IMG/VR virus record: IMGVR_UViG_3300029787_000231
Coordinates: 1-29,293 of that record
Length of the DNA: 29,293 nucleotides
Source of the DNA: a virus
Direction: 5' to 3' (one strand)
Both the position numbers and the translations under genes were made by a program. Under the pieces are notes generated by a model that was given only the letters and a program-made list of their open reading frames with translations, searched no databases and was not told where the DNA came from. Position 1 is the first letter of the stretch; each line of letters opens with the position of its first letter. This document shows positions 25,901-29,293 of this stretch, piece by piece.

Positions 25901-28900
25901 TAGGTTATCAAGCTGGAAAGGAATTAAGAGATGGTCAACAAAACATATTTGTTGGAAATCAGGCTGGTCTAAATACAGTTTCATGTACCCATAACGTTGC
26001 TGTAGGTTCGCTTGCTTTTGCAAATGGTGCTGATACTGCAACTGAAAACGTAATTTTAGGTGTAAATTCTGGACGACATATTTCTGGGGATTACAATACA
26101 GCACTTTCATCCAGATCAATGAGTCAAGCAAGATCTGGAAGTCACAACATTGCTGCTGGTTATCTAACTTTAAATGGTACAGGTGGTGTTACAGCAACAG
26201 GATCTTATAACTTTGGAGGTGGATACAGAAGTCTTTACCTAAATACTTCGGGTGGTTTTAATATTGGTATAGGTTATGATTCTCTCTATAGCCTCACTGA
26301 AGCAAATGATTGCATAGCGATAGGTAGAAATACACTTAAGGCAACGACAACTGTAAGTAACAGTATTGCAATTGGTAAGGGTGCATTACAGAATAATACT
26401 GCTTCTTTAAATACTGCTGTCGGTAATCAAGCAATGACGGACAATACTACAGGTTATTACTGTGCTGCATTTGGATATAACGCATTACAAAATAATACTT
26501 CGGGTGGTCAAAACGTAGCCGTAGGTTTAGAAGCACTGAATTTTAATACCACAGGCTCAAACAATACCTCGGTTGGAACACAATCTTTAGAACATAATAC
26601 AGATAAAAGTGGTCACACTGCCGTTGGTAATGGTTCTCTTAGAGAAAACAGGACAGGAGAAAATTCAACAGCCGTAGGAATGCTAGCACTAAAGCAACAT
26701 CAAGCAGCTAGTAACTGTACTGCTGTTGGTTTCTATGCAATGCAATCAGTAACTGCTGGTTTACATACTGCTGTAGGTTCAAGAGCTTTGGTTAACGGAG
26801 GTGGAAATCATAACATCGCAGTAGGTTATTATACAGCGGCTAACGTTACAGGTAGTTATAACACTGCAATTGGAGATTATGCCTTAGATGCTGCTAGTAA
26901 CACAGCAAATTACAACGTAGCTCTTGGCTATGAATCATTAACTACAGCTACAAGTGGAGGCTATAACATAGCATTAGGTGGTCTTGCTTTAAAATTAAAT
27001 ACCACAGGGAGTTCAAACGTAGGTGTTGGTTATGGTGCTTTAGCGGCAAACGTTGGTGGTACCGAAAATACTGCTGTTGGTAATATTGCAATGGATGCTA
27101 ATACTTCTGGTACTAGATCAGTTGCTATAGGAACAAGTGCTTTAGGATCAAACACAACAGCCAGTTACAACACAGGTGTTGGTTATGGTGCGTTAGGACT
27201 TAACACTACGGGAGCATCAAACACAGCCTTAGGAACTGGTGCATGCTCAGTTTTAAATGGAGGTGCCGGTAACGTAGCAGTAGGTGTGTCTGCTATGCAA
27301 AATAGTACTACAGCTGGAAATTCTGTAGCCATTGGTAAAGAAGCTTTATACAACACGCTTGACGCAAGTTACAATATAGCGATTGGTTATAGATCATCTT
27401 TTGCAGGTGATCAAGAAACAAACAATGTTGCTGTTGGCCCATTTGCTTTATTAAATAACACTACTAATTCTTTAGTAGCTATAGGTTATGGAGCCTTACA
27501 AAATAATACAAGTGGAATTAAAAATACTGCTGTAGGGTATCAAGCCTTAGAAGAAAACGTTGATGGACAGAACAACACTGCTTTAGGCTATCAAGCATTA
27601 GACTCAAACACATCAGGAAGTAACAACACTGGTATTGGTTCTACAGCATTGCAAGCTGTCAGCTCAGGTACTAACAACACTGCTGTAGGTCAAATAGCTG
27701 GTTATGGAATTACAACGGGTGCTAACAACACAATAATAGGTTCCAGGAGTGGTGTAACTCTTGCTGGAGGATCTAGAAATGTAGGTGTAGGAAATGAAAA
27801 TTTCTTATCTGGAACAGGTAGTGATAATGTAGCTATAGGTTCAACTTCACAAAGAAATAATAGTACTGGTAACCAGAACGTAACTGTTGGAACGGAAGCT
27901 GGTAATAACATAACGTCTGGATCTTATAACGTAGCAATAGGATATCAATCAGGAAAATCTCTTAACGCAGCAATACATAACACTGCTGTCGGGTATAAAG
28001 CTATGGGATCTTCTACCAGTGGAAATCAAAACACAGCATTAGGTTATCAGGCTTTAAAATCAAACACTGGCAGTAGTAATGTTGCTGTTGGTTATAACGC
28101 ATCAGTATTAAATGTTGATGGAGTAGACAACGTAGCATTGGGTGGTATAGCGTTACAAAACAATGTATCGGGAGCTGGCAACGTAGCAGTTGGTAAAAAA
28201 GCTTTATTTGATGCAATTGGAAATTATAACATTGGTATTGGTTATGAAGCAGCAACTAACGTAAGTAATAATAACGATAATATTGCAATAGGTCGTGAAG
28301 CATTACACACCAAAACAACAAGCAACCCATCAATAGCTATAGGTTATCAAGCATCATACGCACAAACTACTGGTGCATATTCAGTTGCCATTGGTTATAC
28401 AGCTGCAAGGAATGTACAAACTGCTGGTACTTATGTTGCTATTGGTTATCAAAGTCAGAAACATAGCACTGGTCATAACAACATTACTGTTGGTGGTCAT
28501 GTTATGGAAGCCAGTGCTTCTTCTGGAAGTTACAACACTGCTATGGGTATGCAAGCCTTAGCAAGTCATGGATCTGGTAGTAATAACTCAGCATTTGGTC
28601 ATAAAGCTGGTTTTGATTTAACAAATGGTTCAAGTAATGCTTTGTTTGGACAAAGTGCTGGGTTGTATCTTACAACTGGAAGTTATAACACTGCCTTAGG
28701 TCAATCATCATTGTCATATGCAAATACTAATAGTAACTGCACAGCAGTAGGTAATAGTACTGCTCATTACGTTACTGGAAATAACAACACAGCAGTAGGA
28801 CATGATGCAATGCATGCTGCAACAACTTGCATAGATAATACGGCAGTGGGTGTAAACGCTTTAAAAAGTTCAACATCTAACCCATTAACTGGTAATTACA

Positions 28901-29293
28901 ACACTGCTGTTGGTATGAACTCGTTAGTAAATTGTAGATCTGGTCATTCTAATACAGCCCTTGGTTATCAAGCAGCAGATAATCTTACCACAGGTTATTA
29001 CAACATAGCGATTGGGCATCATACATTAGGAGCACTAACAGACGGACAAAATAACGTGGGTGTGGGTTATAGCACTTTGGCTAGTTGTACAGGTAGCAAT
29101 AACATTGCTTTTGGTACAAACGCTGGTATGACTACGACCGCTGGTAGTAATAATATAATAATGGGGCTAAACTCAACAGCTTCTTCTGCAACTGTTAATA
29201 ATGAAATAACACTTGGTAATTCAAGTCAATCAACAATAAGAACTGCTGCACATAATAATATTGTTTCACTTTCAGATGGTAGAGATAAAACAA
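22948..29293 (+). CDS. Very long tail fibre, cut by the window edge
   Basis: Open from 22948 to the right edge: at least 2115 residues against 553 in T7 gp17. The N-terminal ~190 residues match the T7-type fibre base that binds the tail (YKTITGNSGSPQSTFTLDFPY, VEFQDGSNLIGDNLNNANLQN, NANSNKVINVSDPTNAQDAV). Next come a phage fibre repeat (AADKAKLDGIEAGA, ~289-302), a decapeptide array (512-701), GDLFFNTTSDELKVYNGSAWQ (~715-735), about 75 head-type repeats (~765-2085), and finally EITLGNSSQSTIR with SDGRDKT (2109-2115). The last motif is the usual entrance to a peptidase S74 intramolecular chaperone, so probably only about 100 residues are missing. There is no clear SD; the ATG is 35 bases after the previous stop. 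Confidence 0.93.
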   Translation, partial: MPLSYKTITGNSGSPQSTFTLDFPYILKDHIKLYYGRNILNNTQTSTLLNGTDYNFTNDNTIQLIGSTLNSGTTTGNPHNLANGVALTIERDTPDSTQIVEFQDGSNLIGDNLNNANLQNLFVVQEQQDKNDLSATKAQAAETASTTATSNVATLTATQFKADGSTLMTGNINANSNKVINVSDPTNAQDAVTKNYLERTGSITSTQIANGTIVDDDINASANIDGSKIANDSISMDKLSSGDLPADVKVGTGSIIDGTILDGDINSLTAIQGSKLQAATGTNAGSMSAADKAKLDGIEAGAKDDLNPGEVRQKVQDASDSNVFTDDDHTKLNNAVTLTDNQTLTNKTLTSPVINQMSGTAIKTSGTSTSDLEVYSAKRAGEIFYQKDTLSEIISTETWSASDDKVATTAAIDARITDLVDDVGGFVAIDNETSFPTANPDVNNDAGTIVSVKAASTNLVPNGTTVTITNGRGSGLAVIITGVSTTIPSGFGFLVETTTTAHTYTFHRLTPKATEVTTVASKSTEISTVHTNINNINSVFNNLTAINAVNSNSTNINAVNSNSTNINAVSTNETNINAVKNNETNINAVVSNASNINDVASNETNINAVKNNETNINAVNSNSTNINTVASSDTNISQVATNINNVSNVANAITAINTLNSSINNVNSVFNSLTNVNNVGNSITNVNEVANNLGTVNAFGERYRTGGTNPTTSLTTGDLFFNTTSDELKVYNGSAWQNGVTATGNIASLGANVFTADQEIHGLNFGRGGYNTGNSSNVGIGYQTYGYNSSNTTSGYSNVTIGAYAWQDATTGHDSVVIGNKAFQSATSSRYSVVIGSEAYKDMTTQGGNSVVIGYYAGRNNNGNGGHNVLVGSHAGENCLNPNIVAVGSSALRYNTTGGANQAFGRGALSQVTTGSSNASVGQSGSNIVTGSSNTIMGQYAMTYNAGHTFANGSAVTNGGSASNNVAIGREALAMHCAQSGNVAVGYQAGKELRDGQQNIFVGNQAGLNTVSCTHNVAVGSLAFANGADTATENVILGVNSGRHISGDYNTALSSRSMSQARSGSHNIAAGYLTLNGTGGVTATGSYNFGGGYRSLYLNTSGGFNIGIGYDSLYSLTEANDCIAIGRNTLKATTTVSNSIAIGKGALQNNTASLNTAVGNQAMTDNTTGYYCAAFGYNALQNNTSGGQNVAVGLEALNFNTTGSNNTSVGTQSLEHNTDKSGHTAVGNGSLRENRTGENSTAVGMLALKQHQAASNCTAVGFYAMQSVTAGLHTAVGSRALVNGGGNHNIAVGYYTAANVTGSYNTAIGDYALDAASNTANYNVALGYESLTTATSGGYNIALGGLALKLNTTGSSNVGVGYGALAANVGGTENTAVGNIAMDANTSGTRSVAIGTSALGSNTTASYNTGVGYGALGLNTTGASNTALGTGACSVLNGGAGNVAVGVSAMQNSTTAGNSVAIGKEALYNTLDASYNIAIGYRSSFAGDQETNNVAVGPFALLNNTTNSLVAIGYGALQNNTSGIKNTAVGYQALEENVDGQNNTALGYQALDSNTSGSNNTGIGSTALQAVSSGTNNTAVGQIAGYGITTGANNTIIGSRSGVTLAGGSRNVGVGNENFLSGTGSDNVAIGSTSQRNNSTGNQNVTVGTEAGNNITSGSYNVAIGYQSGKSLNAAIHNTAVGYKAMGSSTSGNQNTALGYQALKSNTGSSNVAVGYNASVLNVDGVDNVALGGIALQNNVSGAGNVAVGKKALFDAIGNYNIGIGYEAATNVSNNNDNIAIGREALHTKTTSNPSIAIGYQASYAQTTGAYSVAIGYTAARNVQTAGTYVAIGYQSQKHSTGHNNITVGGHVMEASASSGSYNTAMGMQALASHGSGSNNSAFGHKAGFDLTNGSSNALFGQSAGLYLTTGSYNTALGQSSLSYANTNSNCTAVGNSTAHYVTGNNNTAVGHDAMHAATTCIDNTAVGVNALKSSTSNPLTGNYNTAVGMNSLVNCRSGHSNTALGYQAADNLTTGYYNIAIGHHTLGALTDGQNNVGVGYSTLASCTGSNNIAFGTNAGMTTTAGSNNIIMGLNSTASSATVNNEITLGNSSQSTIRTAAHNNIVSLSDGRDKT
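24481..25050 (+). repeat. Array of nineteen 30-bp (decapeptide) repeats in the fibre gene
   Basis: From 24481 the reading frame falls into exact 30-base units without insertions for 19 units. The consensus is N-x-T-N-I-N-A-V-x-S/N, with hydrophobic residues at positions 5 and 8. The middle units (24601-24810) are closely similar at DNA level: AACAAATATCAATGCAGTT recurs in three and nearly in a fourth, while the outer units have drifted. The 3-4-3 spacing of apolar residues is unlike the heptad of common coiled coils. Confidence 0.9.
25240..29200 (+). repeat. About 75 head-type repeats (N-T/V-A-V/I-G-Y-x-A-L) in the fibre gene
   Basis: Reading the frame by eye I count about 75 units, most 14-20 residues apart, each with a core such as NTAVGYQAL or NVAIGREAL. 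This pattern is that of the left-handed parallel beta-roll in the heads of YadA-type trimeric adhesins, also seen in long fibres of marine phages. Short exact DNA repeats such as AACACTGCTGTAGG return many times. The array probably forms the shaft, or a broad binding surface, of a trimeric fibre. Confidence 0.88.

Noticed and set aside
23253-28255. Other minus-strand and one plus-strand open frames within the fibre gene
   Set aside because: All lie inside the long fibre frame, have low-complexity products derived from its repeats, and lack start signals.

Overview
The window reads as the structural (late) half of a T7-like podovirus genome, AT-rich overall. The DNA packaging, portal, scaffold, capsid, tail-tube, internal core and tail-fibre genes follow the T7 series 6.7/7.3-8-9-10-11-12-13-14-15-16-17 almost gene for gene. 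No RNA polymerase, DNA polymerase, lysis, integrase or host-derived metabolic gene is visible, so replication and lysis genes must lie outside the window. The AT-rich composition, the very long fibre built of NTAVGYQAL-type repeats, and the DdrB-ParB/zincin internal protein recall uncultured marine podoviruses. The host cannot be named from this sequence. Shine-Dalgarno sites (GGAGG/GAGG) precede many genes, so the host is a bacterium with an ordinary anti-SD.

Layout. Positions 1-424 are a non-coding control region with palindromes, an AT terminator-like hairpin and two further hairpins. Next come a small charged protein (425-664), a tiny lysine-rich peptide (682-750), a strong intrinsic terminator (807-828) and a 51-residue acidic protein (848-1003) whose stop codon overlaps the start of the large terminase (1003-2769). 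On the opposite strand, tail-to-tail with the large terminase and overlapping it by 26 bp, lies a probable small terminase (2744-2983). A short divergent promoter region (2984-3077) separates it from the rightward run: a 63-residue protein, three tandem gp6.7/gp7.3-like small virion proteins, portal, scaffold, a leader, capsid, and a terminator. After this terminator follow tail tube A and B, the gp13-like GNAT-fold protein, gp14-like and gp15-like core proteins, two giant ejection proteins (1508 and 1139 residues) that together take the place of T7 gp16, and a fibre gene that runs off the right edge (at least 2115 residues).

How the parts work together. TerS and TerL load DNA through the portal into a capsid assembled on the scaffold. 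gp11/gp12 build the tail tube. The gp14/15/16-like proteins form the internal core that is ejected to bridge the cell envelope. The fibre binds the host and ends in what looks like the start of a self-cleaving S74 chaperone domain. Most genes are spaced by zero to a few bases or overlap (ATGA, TAATG), so they are translationally coupled in a few operons, broken by the terminator after the capsid gene.

The points most worth a second look are: the inverted small-terminase gene; sequence motifs shared between its upstream region and the left control region; the ParB-like plus zincin architecture of the ejection protein, with a GC-rich island over the zincin; the three tandem MCF/MCA proteins; a sharp codon-usage patch inside terL; and the fibre's decapeptide and roughly 75-unit head-repeat arrays.
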